Positions 1 to 11,959 of a stretch of 64,000 nucleotides of DNA are shown piece by piece; position 1 is the stretch's first letter, and every line of letters starts with the position of its first letter. A model generated the notes under the pieces. It searched no databases, had not been told where the DNA came from, and worked only from the letters and a program-made list of their open reading frames with translations. The stretch is from NCBI GenBank assembly GCA_036429605.1, contig JAVFKD010000004.1:2666001-2730000 (forward strand). Reading direction: 5' to 3'. A program made the position numbers and the translations under genes. Origin of the DNA: Cladobotryum mycophilum. Taxonomy: Eukaryota > Ascomycota > Sordariomycetes > Hypocreales > Hypocreaceae.

Positions 1-250
1 GGCGCAAAGATGGGCGCTGAGAGTCTTGTTCAGAGTAAGGGATATTACGTGATATCTCCAAATTGCGAAGGGCGTCATTCAGAGCCACCGAGTTTTGAGA
101 TTGGGAATCCGGCGTTGCTGGTGTAGATCTGGGGGCTGGCTTATCAGCCGCAGTAGAATCTTCGAAACAGACGGAACATGGTGCGGCCAGGCCCTCAGTA
201 ACCATCAAGGGTGTTGGGCCATGGATATCGCAGTAATGAGCCAGACATAG
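1..250 (-). CDS. Folliculin/Lst7-like protein, N-terminal part, runs off the left edge
   Basis: An open minus-strand frame runs from 250 to beyond base 1. It encodes a segment containing LAHYCDIHGPTPLMVTEG, which resembles the folliculin N-terminus (human form: LCHFCELHGPRTLF), followed by a CxxC pair (PCSVCFED) and an S/T/P-rich linker. Folliculin and yeast Lst7 act as a GTPase-activating complex for Rag GTPases in amino-acid signalling to TORC1 at the lysosome or vacuole. The left boundary is the window edge. The right boundary is a probable 3' splice site: on the minus strand a GCTAAC branch site lies just before CTGCAG, with the exon starting at 250. The short upstream exon carrying the true ATG was not found. 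An in-frame ATG at 205 would remove the conserved HYCDIHG motif and is unlikely to be the start. The family call rests on remembered motif similarity. Confidence 0.62.
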
Positions 251-1307
251 CTGCAGGTTCGGGGTTAGCAAGGATGTCGGATCCATGGTTTGATATTATT
301 TGGAACAATGAGGTGGAAATAACGTGGGGGTTAGGCAGTTGGATGATGAGCATGACGTATTGGGTTCAGAAGGGCAGGGCGGACAAAGGTAAATCTCTGA
401 CGACGATTGATGCAAGATTGCAGCATGATGCGCTCTGGCTTGTGTGAAATGATTTGCGCGGCCATGCACAACTACTTATGATGATGATGATGGTGATGAA
501 GAGGATGATGATAAGCAAGGGAACAATGAGAGACAAGAATGTTCTCGCCCGTGACATGAGCCATGGCCAAGTTATTCAAGTAGCCCTTGCTTTGAGCTGA
601 ACCATCCATCAAAGACACTGGTCCTTGGTCCTTTGGGTGGCCATTGGGTGGTCCTGGGGGCCAATTGAAGGTACGAGTGTACTCATTGGGGAAGCGTAAC
701 CAACGGGGAGATATCCGGCGAGATTAAACCATTGGTAACGAAGGATCAGGCGGACGGGGAGAAGAGTAAACATGGAGGCGGTGAGAGCAGCTCAACGTGT
801 GTAAGGGGGAGCATTTTGAGCATCAATGTTTCTCGTGGTCATCGAGAGTTGATTGAGCCAAATGAGCTAAAGCTAGGCACACACTTTGCCAGCGCTAGAG
901 CCAGCTTTCTTTCCTTCTAACTCGACAGCGTGGATGGGATGGGCATGGATGGGCCGACGGACGGACGGGTGTTGGTGCTATGCTAGTCCTTGTAACACAA
1001 GCAACCGGTGGGCGTAGATTCCAACCAATGCGAGGGGAGGGGAATTACGGAAGAGAAAACAAGCAAGGGAAGAAAAAGGAAATATGACATGGAAAAAGAA
1101 ACCATGGAGAGGGAAGAAGAGCAGCCTTGTTTCTGGTGATGGTGGCGGTTGTGGTTGTGGTTGTGGTGGTGCAGTTGGGCTGGAACGCGACACCAAGGTA
1201 AGGTAGTAGTAGGAGTTGGGGATTGCATCTGCATGTGCATCTGCATTTGCATTGCCTGCATGGAAAATGAATTGCATGGATGCCACATGCATTGCACAGT
1301 AACAGGT

Positions 1308-1430
1308 GTAGTAGTAGTAGTAGTAGTTGCTTGATGTTTGCCTGGCCAGAATCAAGGGAAGGGAAAGGAAGAGGAAGAGGAGGCATGTGATATGTTGTGT
1401 TGTGCTGTGCTGTGCTGTGCTGTGCTGTGC
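1308..1430. repeat. Microsatellite pair: (TAG)n and (TGTGC)6
   Basis: A (TAG) triplet run covers 1308-1327. A perfect (TGTGC)6 run covers 1401-1430 and is preceded by degenerate TGTTG units. Both lie in the gene-free stretch between the folliculin-like gene and dim-2. Confidence 0.9.
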
Positions 1431-1745
1431 AGTACAGGAAGGAAGGAAGGTAGGTAAAAGGCAATGAGATGGGAGTGTTACTCACAATGTATGTCATGAC
1501 GCATACAACCAGCGGGTACTATCTTATCGCCGGACTGGACTGACTGACTGACTCTGACTCTCTTCCCCCAGGATGATGGAGGATGAGGAGGAGGGGTTCG
1601 TAAGGAAAAAGAGGGCCTAACGGTAGGTATGGATGCGGTCGTCGGTGTGTTCCGTAAGGCTTTGAAATGTGCTGGAGGAGGAGTAGTAGGTGGGTGTCAA
1701 GGGAGAAAGTGACACCACCACCAAACAGGTCGACGTCGACGTCAA

Positions 1746-1787
1746 TGTCGTGTCTTGTCTTGTCTCGTCTTGTCGTGTCGTGTCGTA
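1746..1787. repeat. Degenerate pentanucleotide repeat (TGTCT/TGTCG)n
   Basis: About eight consecutive five-base units alternate TGTCT and TGTCG with small interruptions. On the other strand they read as (CGACA/AGACA)n. Confidence 0.85.
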
Positions 1788-3520
1788 TCTTGGTTTGTCG
1801 TTGCACAGCACAGCAATAACTCGAGATGCACGGTGCGTAGGTAGTCGATCAGATTGATTGTTTTTTCACCAGTCGTTCCAATGGCCAATGCGTCCTCCCA
1901 ATGATGGTATGCAGGACCCGAATTGGATTATTTTTGCTGTTGGAAAAATAAATAATAAAAATATCTTTTTCTTGGCTTTGTGGCCGTCCGTTGTTGGTTC
2001 AGTTCTTGTTTTGGCTGGCCGGGGCGTAAAAGTGTTGACCGGCTATGTATGTATGTGTGTATGTGGGGGTTTTAAGAGGGCGGCGATCTCGGACCTGGAA
2101 TAACCAAAAATGATGTAGATGTAGGATGGGATGTAGAGAGGAGAGATGAATTGTCCCAATTGTCCAAGGAGGTCGGATTCAATGGATGTGGGATGAGGAG
2201 GAGGATGAGGAGGAAGAGGCGGATGAATATATGGTTATGAAGAGAAGACGGAGGAGGTGGAGGAAGAAAAGAAAAAGATTGTGTGGAAGGGGAGAAAAAA
2301 AGAGGAGATATTTCCAAGTCCCTTGTTCGCTGGATGGGAGGCTATCCCGGGAGTAGCTGGCAAGAAAAAATACACAAGAGCGCCAGGTACCTTGAACGAG
2401 AACCGGAAGAAAAAGTCGAGCTATTTGTCGAGGTAGTTATTCATAAAGTGCCCTGATTGAATGTGCCGCCCAGCGTTGATTGGGACGGCTGGTGGGTTGT
2501 TTTGGCGGCTGGTTCCAGGCTTGCAGGTGTGCCGCTTTGCCTTTAGAGGGTAGAAGTAGAAGAGGCACCGAACTAATGCTGCAAACCGAAAGTGCTGACT
2601 GGGGGGAAGATGGGAGGGGAGGGGGGCCTGGAAGCCTTGGAAGTCTAGGTTGGTCTGGGGCAGCAGCAGGAGCAGCAGCAGCAAATGTATCCTGTATGGG
2701 TGTACTATGGATACAGCCCAGGTATAGGTAAGGTATGGATGGGATGCTCTGCAGCAGCAACTAAGTACCTACCAGGGTTTGGCTATGGTAGGTACCTTAT
2801 GCTTATACAAGTAGTAGCGTAGCAGTGCTTTTACTGGGCTGGCCGGCTTGCAGCAAGGAGCCCTGTAGGTGGCAGCAGTGGCACCAGTGGCACCAGCACC
2901 AGCACCAGCAAGTCCGGGCTGTTCGAAGAAGAAACAGGCGGCGACCGCGGCGACGGCGAAACGAACCGATCCAACAAACCGAACCAACCAACCAACCAAC
3001 GCAAAACGAACGAATCAGCGAATCAACGCACCGACGATGACGAACGGAGACGGCGAGAGGCGAGGATCAAGGAAGGGCGGGGGCGGGCTTTTGGTGGATT
3101 CTTTTTTTCCTCTCTCTTTTTTGGTCTCGGAGTTTTTTGAGTCTAGAGGCTTTTGGGCATTGGTTCGTACAGGCAAGGTAGTAGTTTTTGGGGGTGCTCG
3201 GCTGCAAGTTCGAGGTTGCGTGTTTCTTGTTTCTCGCGTGTTCATGCAAATGAAGGCGCATAAAAGGATAATATAAAATTATAATTAATGGAGCATTTGC
3301 ATGCATCAATCAATCAAAGCCTCCTCGTTTCTGCATGGATGGCTCGGTTCGTATGGGGGTAGTAGTAGTATATACTAGTAGTAGGACTGGAGTGTGAATG
3401 GGCATGCAGAGAAAAAGGTTATTTGACCACGACCGGGAAGCCTTCTCCATCTTTATTAAAGAAATGGAACCTTGGAAATGGAAGAAATGGGGAACGGAGA
3501 TAGGGACATGGGGGGCAATG

Positions 3521-3590
3521 ACAAGGCAAGGCAAGGCAAGGTAAAGCAAGGCGGAGGCAAGGCAAGGCATGGCATGGCAAGGCAGGGTAT
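3521..3590. repeat. Pentanucleotide repeat (GCAAG)n, imperfect
   Basis: Units of AAGGC/GCAAG repeat across about 70 bases with a GTAAAGCAAGGCGGA interruption, and grade into GGCAT units. Confidence 0.85.
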
Positions 3591-4133
3591 GGTAAGGGAA
3601 AGGGAAATCAAACACCGAAACAACCGAGTTCATAACCATACCATGGGGAACAATCCCGTGTTTGCTTCGTCTCGTCAAAAATCTACCGACATACGGAGTA
3701 CTCGCCAAGAATCTTGGAAAGCCCATTTATTCATTATTCATGGCTTCTTTTTTTTTTTTTTTTACCCAAGGTGGGTAGTCGCCGTCTGTCCATACCGGAA
3801 ATCTGCCCATTCTCATTCCCACGCCCTCTACACTTTAGTACCTCCTGTAACTACTAGGTACTTTACTCTACCAGGTACCCGAATTAGCCGTCAGATGCCG
3901 TGACAGAGCCGATGGAAGAAAACAAAAACATCTAAAAAAAAAAAATTGGGTGGTACCAAAGTACAGCGGGCTTCCAGTTGGACCGTGATACCTACCTTGG
4001 TAGTACCTAGGTAATCAATTGCCTGTAGTAGCGGGGGTCTTGGTAATGACAATAGAACAGTCGAGAGGGAAAAAGAAGAGACCCGAGATTCCACGGGTGG
4101 CCAAGAGTTGACATGGGATGGGTATGGAAACAA

Positions 4134-4143
4134 GGGGGGGGGG
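4134..4143. repeat. G10 homopolymer
   Basis: Ten consecutive G residues. It shows that long G runs can survive in this sequence, which matters for judging the short G/C-run frameshifts in genes. Confidence 0.9.
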
Positions 4144-4345
4144 AGCCCATCTCTCCCATCGCCATCACCTGCAAGTATGTAGGTTTCGAGTCCGAGTTTC
4201 TGAGACAACCCTGGAAACCTTGAACCAAGAAATCCGCCAACTCCGTATGGAAGACACTGTAGCGCTAATTATAATTTGGAAGAAGAAGCACGGTGTGATT
4301 TTCTTTCTCCATGTCTTGGTTAAAATGTTCCCTGGCGAGTTCTAG

Positions 4346-4400
4346 AAAAGAAAAGAAAAGAAAAGTGGAGGGTAAGGTTTTTTATTTTATTTTATTTTTT
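4346..4400. repeat. Paired pentanucleotide repeats (AAAAG)4 and (TTTTA)n
   Basis: A perfect AAAAG run (4346-4365) is followed after about 14 bases by a T-rich TTTTA run (about 4379-4400). Confidence 0.85.
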
Positions 4401-5143
4401 TCTTTCTTACACCAAGTCGGTCCAGCCAAGCCGTTGGTCGAGCGGACACATACACAGACGTTGACACAGACGTTACCTTTCCTTCCCATTCTCTGCAGTG
4501 TTCCGGTGGATTGTTGAGTTGATGGATGGAGACGGGTCGATGTCCTTGTTGCTGTCGTTGGAGACCTGGGACCCTCAGTGGAGCATCTGCAGCACGCCGT
4601 CGACTACGCGCGCCTTGACGGAACCGTGCGCTCTTTTTTCGCCAAGCCCTTGTTTGCCATGCAATCCATCCTGTCAAGTCAAGTCAGGTCAAGGCCTTGA
4701 ATGGCAACAGGGTTTGCTCGGTACAAGTGAGGTGAGGTGAGGGCAAGAAGCTTTGATGCTTGTCCACTTGATTCGAGAACCACTGATGTGCAGGTACATG
4801 GACGAGAAGGGAATCGACAGACAGAGAGAGAGAGAGACACCCTAGGCCTAGACAGATCTGACTTTGTCTTCTTCTCATCCTTCTATTTCCAGCCTTCTAC
4901 GGGGTACTGCTAGGTAATCATCATAAGGGTTCGTGTTCAGAGCCTGTCGGTCGCTTCCATAGTCTCGGTCATGCCCGAGCTGTCGGTTTCAGACACAAGG
5001 GGTCCATCCATCCTGAACCCGAACGTTTTAAAAAAAAAAGGTCCTGTCTCGAATATTAAGCCGAGAAAGAAAGAAGTGGAATGGGGGGATCAGGTAACCA
5101 TAGAGCAAGAAAAAGAAAAGAAACGAGAGCCCAGAGAGTATGA

Positions 5144-5168
5144 ACACACACACACACACACACACACA
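5144..5168. repeat. (CA)n microsatellite
   Basis: A perfect dinucleotide CA run of about 25 bases with no coding context. Confidence 0.9.
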
Positions 5169-8118
5169 TACAGGTAGGTCCTCTCAGTTCTCATTAAACG
5201 GGATGGGCCGCAATGCTGCAAAAAGGACAGCCACCACACCATCAACCATCTGACCCAATCCTTCATCTCGCCCAATGAAAGTGTAGCGAAAATGCAGATG
5301 CAGACAAAAAGCACACACCTCTACACACACCTTTACCCATTTGTACTTGTATGTATGTATGTAGTCGATGTACTTGTCCCTGGCCCGGTCTGAACTTGAC
5401 CTGATCCAAAGCCAAGTCATGTACGACAGACAAACACATACAAGTGGATATCATCTGTCACATCACTCTTCTCTTTCTCTTTCTCTCTCTGTACATACAC
5501 TCTCCATATCTCTCCTCTCTCATTACCCGAAAAATACAAGCTACATGTATGTAGTACATGCCCATTAGTAGGACAAGTAGCCCGTTAGTAAAAAGTACCT
5601 TTTGGAATTTCATAAGCGCTTTCTTTTCGGGAGCCGTGTTCCGAAATACGTCCCACCTCACTTCAGTCCTTCTCATCTCCCCTTCAGCTTACTTTGTACA
5701 ACAAAAAGAGAACGGAAGTATCATCTACCAGGTACTACTACCCTACCTTTATCCAAAAGTACCCCGTACATTCACTCCGCCTGTAGGGCATTTCCCAAGG
5801 GAACTGGAAATTAAACCATCTTTTGGTTGGGCTCACAACGCACATTGCAATCTTGACGAGCCTGGAAGCCCAACCAACCTGGGTGGCCTCGACGACTCGA
5901 CTCGCGTCTGCCCGTTGTTTGCCTGTCGGTATCCATGCCTTGTTCTTCACATGATCTTGCCCCTGTCGCGAGGTCAGCAGCCTCGGGAATCTTGGCGACC
6001 CGCGACCCTCAAGTCGCGCTGCTCGCTCGCCAAACTACGAGTTACATCATTTCCTGGGCGGCCACCATGTCTTGACTCGGGCTGTCGGGTTCCTGACTTG
6101 ACATGGGTAGCTATTTTTCCTTCTCTTAATCTTCTTTCCATTTGAGCCTAGCATCACCCCTTGTTCCGCGATATTTGCGTGCCACCTCTTCTCTTTCGGA
6201 GCACTACGGGCACGGAGAACTGCTTCGAGGGTCATTACCGAAGCCTTGCCCCCGTGTCAACCACGTGGTTGGTGGCTTCGGGATGGCATGGTAGCGACGG
6301 GTCGCTGCAGATAAAATAAGTACATGTTTGCTGTTGTGTATGGTACTGCTGACGTATCTCAGTAGACTCGCATCTCATATTACGCGGGCATCACATCGCG
6401 AGTGCGAGATGATGATCGCTGACATTTAGCTTTTGTGCGACGTAGCACAAGTTGAAATTACCGAAAAAGCCCATAATAAAGCCATGGGAGTTGTTGGATT
6501 ACCATCAGCTGCGAATCGCCCCCTCTCGGTGAAATTCGCAAAGGCACACCAACTTTGTTGATGATCTCGGCCATCCCCCGTTGGCCGACGAAGCTAACAG
6601 AGTTGCGACGGCCTTGTTTGTTCCGAGGGATATCTGCATTGCACCTCTTTTTGTTTTAGTGACTCAAACCCGGCTGCATTTGTCATGCAAGATGCCGATT
6701 CGTCGTCATTTACCCCATGGAGTTGGCCTCCTTGCAAATACTACCCGTATTTGGCTTCCGTCGTTGGGAGTTGGGGACTAGATGGACAAGGGGGAAGGGG
6801 AGGGATGTAGTTCCAGATTTGTCTTGTACCATCTCGCGGGGAGGCACATGGCACACGTGTTCCCGCAATGCAACCAAATGATGGAAGAGGATCTGGTTAT
6901 GGTCAGCACATCCTGCGGCGATACTCCCTCATCCCTGCTCACCGGTCCATTACCTGCCATTGTGGTGACAGAGAGGTTCGATGTTGAACAACAAGAACAT
7001 CCATTTCGAAAAACTACCAAAGGAGCCCGTTTGATGCCAAAAGGAAGCGAGCGGCTGGATTGTTTTGCCCTGGCCTCGTGATAAGACGGGATATGGGCTT
7101 CGGCCCCCATATGAATTCCCGATGACGAGTATTATTAATTAATCCGCCGATGGAAGGCTGAGGATGCCGGCAGGACGGGCGCCAAAATAGGAAATCTAGC
7201 CACGCGAGGGACGAGGATGTTTACACGTGAAACGGATGAAAGGGAACTGCATGAACCGCTGCTGTTGTTCGACAGCCCCCCCTTGACGATCAGGTGAGGG
7301 TTACGCCCCCATCTGGCTCTGACGGTGGATTTCTCGTGTTCGAGAACATGAAACGAAGAAACAGTTCCCCATATATACCCTTGCCCATGAGCAGCGACAG
7401 CCGTTTTTTCATCCTCAAGGGTATCTATATGCCTAGGTCGGATCGGAAAATGTCGCAAATTTGAAACGGATCATTAATATCATCACATTGACAGCCGTTG
7501 TGTATCCGTTTTAGACAAATTAGTCGCTCAATAACATGTTGGAATCGGAGTCTAGATTCATTAGTATCCTTGTCCTTGAAAATCGTCTTCTATTCACGCA
7601 ACGTCAAGTTACGATGTGGATGGAAATGCGTTTCACTCTTGGATGCGTTAAGCTTAGATTCCTTCCACGATTGGAAGTTACTGCTGGCGAAGTATCTATT
7701 CACACCTGCCTACTTCCTCGAATTTGCGAGTTTACTTCCTCAGCGCAACTTGCTTCCTTCCCCAAGTGCAGGTGAATTAAACTTTTCGCATTACTCATCA
7801 TGATAACTTCACTTCGTAGCTGCCTCTTCCTACCGTTGATTAGTAGTCACGATTAATTCAAATCATCTATCCGCTCCCACTTCATATTGCCATCAAAACA
7901 CAGGTGGAAAAACTGAAGAGTTTTTGTTTTTGTTTCTGCAACTATGATTCTATCTAATATGCATCTTGCCTCGGCAGACATATCCATCATCAAAAGCCCC
8001 TCCGCAAAACGCCCATCGCCCCATATCTAAAATCGAGTCGCCTGGTATAACCGACCCAACGCCGAGTAAAATGCAAATAAAATAAAAAACGCCATAGAAT
8101 GCCTTCTCCTTTGTCCCA

Positions 8119-11100
8119 CTATCTATCATTGGATTCATCTGTGTCTATGATGGTGTTGCTCAAACGTCGTGACAATCTCCTCGTCGTCCTCTGCCGCTTG
8201 GAAGAAGAGGAAGAAGAAGGAATTTGAACCACCAAACGTTTGCGCTTTGTGATGGTGTCGCCAGATTCCTCAGAAGCTGAATTATTTGTTAGGGTAGTGG
8301 ATGACGCCAAGGATGGTGGCCGCTGAGCTGTGATATTAATTGCCGTGGGCATGACAAAGCGATCAATTAACGACTCCATATCATCGGAATCAGAGATGTT
8401 GTCTTCCACTGGGAGAAGCTTGATATCACCGTCCTCTTCCTTGATCATGCCGCCTTGAGCCTCAACCTTTCTATCATCTTCGTCATCGATTTGTTTCAAT
8501 GTTGCTGCCCAGGCCTCTCGAATCACGGCACCAAGAGCAACTGCCACCTCTCTCGCAACGCTGTTCCCTACAATCTTGTACTGAACCGTGGGATTTCCGA
8601 GAAGGACTTCGTCATCGCGTATGCCCTGAGCCCTCCTGGCTTCCATAACCGTCAGTACCCGGTCTTCTTGCCAATGCAGCTGCCGCCCGTTTTTGGCATC
8701 CCCTGGATTCTGTCTCGTCACAATGGTCTCCATCAGACGGTGTGGGTGTAACCGCCCAAAGGCATTAGTGCTAGGACGTGTTTGGAGTGGCTGGCTAGTT
8801 ATATCCATTGCCGTATCTGATTTCGTGAAGTAGCCACGATCGGCGACTGTGATTACACCGGAACCTGGCTTCTTTTTGTCCTCTCCGTACCATGCCTGCG
8901 CAAAATTCATACCCCAGGGCCGAGTTGGAACGAGTGAACAACGCACCCGGAGCATTCTTGTTAAGCCCGTTGCCATGCGGTGATCGGGATGAGATATACA
9001 TATATCAGGCTTGGCATCGTATATAACCGGCAAGTCTGCCGTCACCTCCTCGGCTGTCACATACTTGAATGGTGTTGCTGTGGGCATCCCGCGTGTTGCC
9101 ATATGTTGTCCATTTGGTAACCATCCAATGCTCATAGGGCTGGTCTTGGGTGGGTGGGAATGTGTCTGGGTAGGCTTCTGAGGTAGCTCGAGTCCTGGTG
9201 CAGCAAACATGACGAATACGCGAGACCTACGCTGCGATGACCCGCAAGATGAGGCGTCAAGAAAGAAAAATTGAGTCTGGTAACCGAGCCCGACCAGGGC
9301 ACATATCAGCTGACTGAAGACATCGTCATTGCGGTCTGCCTTCTTGTGAACTATGCCGGGAACGTTTTCCAATAGGCCATATTTTGGCCGGTAAAGGTCA
9401 ATTATAGAGGCAAAAGATGCCACGAGAGACTGGTTTTTCCTCTGCGTAATAGTTGTCTTGTCGTTAGTCAAGCGCGAGAAACCGGGGCAAGGGCTGCCCC
9501 CTGAGATAAAGTCAACATCGCCAATGGGTGGCACATTATTCGCAAACTTGCCCTGAATGGCCAAACGCTGGAGGTTGTCTATTGAACCCAGAAAGGGGTG
9601 CACAGCCCCTGGGCTCGCTACGTTGGCCATGTATGTGTGGATGGCTCTACTGTCATAGTCGTTGGCCCATTTCATTTCTATGGCACCGCCATCCTCTAAG
9701 CCTCTGCCAAAGTTTCCGCCGCCGCAAAATAGGTCCATGCCGCGAAGTTTGGGAATCTCTTGGTCAGGATCAAATCCTTGCTTGAGCGACGGTGGCACTT
9801 TTTCTAGGGGAACGCACCGCAAAGCCCCGTTAATAAACGCCTCTCGGTGTGTTATGTAGAAAAAGTTGCCAACTCCGTCCCGATCATACGGTGTGGGAAT
9901 ATGGTCAGCCGCTCGAAAGAATCTGACATGGCAGCGACCTAGAATGCGTGTCTTCTTGACTTCAACCAACTGCTCGCTATATACTAGCTCATTCGGTCGA
10001 ATCGAGGTGGCTGGAAGGATTGCTCTGCGGCGTAGAAGACGCCTGCATCGGTATACCTTTCTACTTTCTTCTCTAAAGGAGGAGACGAGTTCACACGGCT
10101 CAGCGATTTCGCTATTGAGATCAAGATGAATGAGCAACGTATCTCCTGAGAGATATTTTAGACTATGTTTCTTGGTTCCCACGGAATGTGCATGTTTGCA
10201 CAACATGTGTGCTTCTTTCAAGGTGATCCATCGTCTTTCTTCATGGAGGTAAGTTTGTCTGCAGAAGAGTTCGGCATTCGTGGCTGATGTCCCGCCAAAA
10301 TCTACATCATGAACACCGAGGATCTCGCTCTCGTCAATCTTGGCTCTTTCGGAGCACGAGCAGTGGTTTGAGAGGAACAACTCGTTATTCCAGGGATACT
10401 TCATGAGACCACAGAGCGTATCAATGGGGCGATAATACCAAATAACATCAAACAATCGACGGCCATCCTTCTTGGTGTGAACCTTCTGGACTAAAGCAAA
10501 CCACCGGTCAACATCTGAACACCCTTTGGAGACTTCCCGTTGCCATTGTGTGCCTGACCCTTCGTCATCTCGGTGGGTTGATATGGTATCTCCTGGCTTG
10601 ATATTCTTGATCCTGTTCTCGGCCGCAATGGACATGTTCTTGGTCGAGTCATGAAGAGCGGCGGAAAACTCCAAGTGTCGTTCCTGTATCAGGCCATTAC
10701 GAAGCTTCTCGGTCTCTGCGCTCAGCGGAACAGCCTCAAGCTGATCTCTAAACGGCAAGTGCTTGAAGCAGTCATATATGTATTGCGTAACGATGGTTGG
10801 GGGTTGTCAGGACCTTTTGGCGGGTCTGGGTAACGTTGAAATTCCCAAATCTCTGCCCAGATGGTATGGAAGTAAGTGTCCTTGGGGTCCAAAACACCCA
10901 CGGCTTCCTTGTGCAGAAAGGCAATATTCGCCACGATCGAGGTCCGGTAGTCCTCACTCGGGTGTAGAGCCAACCATGCGAGAAAGTCTGGGGCATTCTT
11001 ATGAGTTTTCCTCAGCCAGGTAGCAAACATGCTTCGGAAGTGCAGGATTGTGACTTTACGTTTACTGTCTCCCATGACCTTGAGAAAGTCCACGAAATGC

Positions 11101-11959
11101 TTGGCTAGGTCTGCGACCCACATGAAGGGGTTGAAGAATCGGCGGTACTCTCTCGCGGGCTGGCACAGTCTGTAGTAGATGTTACGGCTGGCATTGAGAG
11201 TTGACCGCAACCAGATGTGGTCCTTGACACTGTGTACTGACAGGGCTCCATAATTTTGGACTGGCACTGCGCTGATGGGCACTCGACGGACATAGACCCT
11301 GGTGTCTTTGACGCTTAGGATGCCGTCAAAGTAGAAGTTGCCGTGGCCAGTCTTGGTGTCTAGGTGGTGCAAGGATCGCATTTCTTCCGAGAATTTCGCT
11401 GTATCGCAGTATACTGCGAAGTCGTCTAGTTGAAACTCGATAAAGTCCTGGTCCTTTGCTGTCCCTGTCCAGTCCCAGGCTGCACTGAGTGCTTTGACGG
11501 CTGATAGTTCGGACATGAGGGGGTGCCGGCGGGCGGCTCAAAGGGCTCGTAGCAAGATTGGGGGGTGATGAGGAGGCATTCTGGGATCTCGACACGGACG
11601 GAGTTTGAGATTGGTTGAGCAAGGGAAATTGATGGGGGAGTTGGGGTGGTGTTGGTGACTGGCAGGGGAATAGGGGCGCGGTCGTCATTATCGACTTGTT
11701 CGGGAGCAGAACACGGATCCAAGTCGACGATGGCAGGAGGAAGCTCATCGATTATCGGGGTAGAAGAGTTTGAATAGGAATGATGGAGAGGTTTTGAGTC
11801 AAAGTGTTGTGTAATGGCATCTGTTTCACACACATCACGGTCCCAGGGATGAATGACGGTGCCATTGAGATGAGACGCACAATGAGATGGAAGAGGGTCG
11901 AGTTGCATCTCTCGATTAAGCCAGTTATCCAGCCCCTCGAGAGTATCTTGCCAGGGCAT
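8119..11959 (-). CDS. dim-2: DIM-2-type DNA (cytosine-5) methyltransferase, two apparent one-base gaps
   Basis: Transfers methyl groups from S-adenosylmethionine to cytosine in DNA; in Neurospora DIM-2 performs all known cytosine methylation. Order: divergent N-terminal region, a BAH-like domain (about 10600-10250), then the catalytic domain. Motif I is DLFCGGGNFGRGLE (about 9735-9695), motif IV GGSPCPGFS with the catalytic Cys (about 9500), motif VI LLENVPG (about 9365), motif VIII QRRSRVFV, and motif X VGNSVAREVAVALG. The C-tail is Ser/Arg-rich and basic. Length is about 1280 residues if both gaps are closed (Neurospora 1454). Frame changes occur at G5 (plus strand) 11519-11523 and 10799-10803; one extra C on the coding strand at each restores one frame. 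No plausible intron lies at either. The start MPWQDTLEG at 11959 follows a 67-nt intron (11974-12040) in the leader; upstream of it the frame hits TAG without an ATG. Confidence 0.9.

Larger units (their letters stand above)
251..8118. other. 7.9-kb stretch without a recognisable gene, rich in simple repeats
   Basis: Open frames here are short, overlap on both strands and have low-complexity or shadow-like translations. The first 4.5 kb is dense in microsatellites with periods of two to five bases, G and A runs, and KpnI/AvrII-like motifs (GGTACC, CCTAGG). From about 6.2 kb it becomes more AT-rich and loses the repeats. It must contain the first exon and promoter of the folliculin-like gene and the 3' end of dim-2. 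Regulatory RNAs or long leaders are possible, but nothing shows them directly. Confidence 0.6.

Noticed and set aside
4524..4690. Plus-strand frame with coding-like residues (RVDVLVAVVGDLGPSVEHLQ)
   Set aside because: Open for only about 55 codons, closed upstream by TGA, with no splice sites that extend it and no family resemblance.
5558..6145. 195-codon plus-strand frame
   Set aside because: Irregular composition, overlaps other frames, no motif; looks like chance in GC-balanced sequence.
10722..10760. Intron between the middle and C-terminal parts of dim-2
   Set aside because: The only GT...AG pair (GTCCTG to TTCAAG, about 52 nt) has weak donor and acceptor, and the skipped segment encodes a plausible helix (VTQYIYDCFKHLPFRDQL). 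A one-base gap in the C5 run explains it better.
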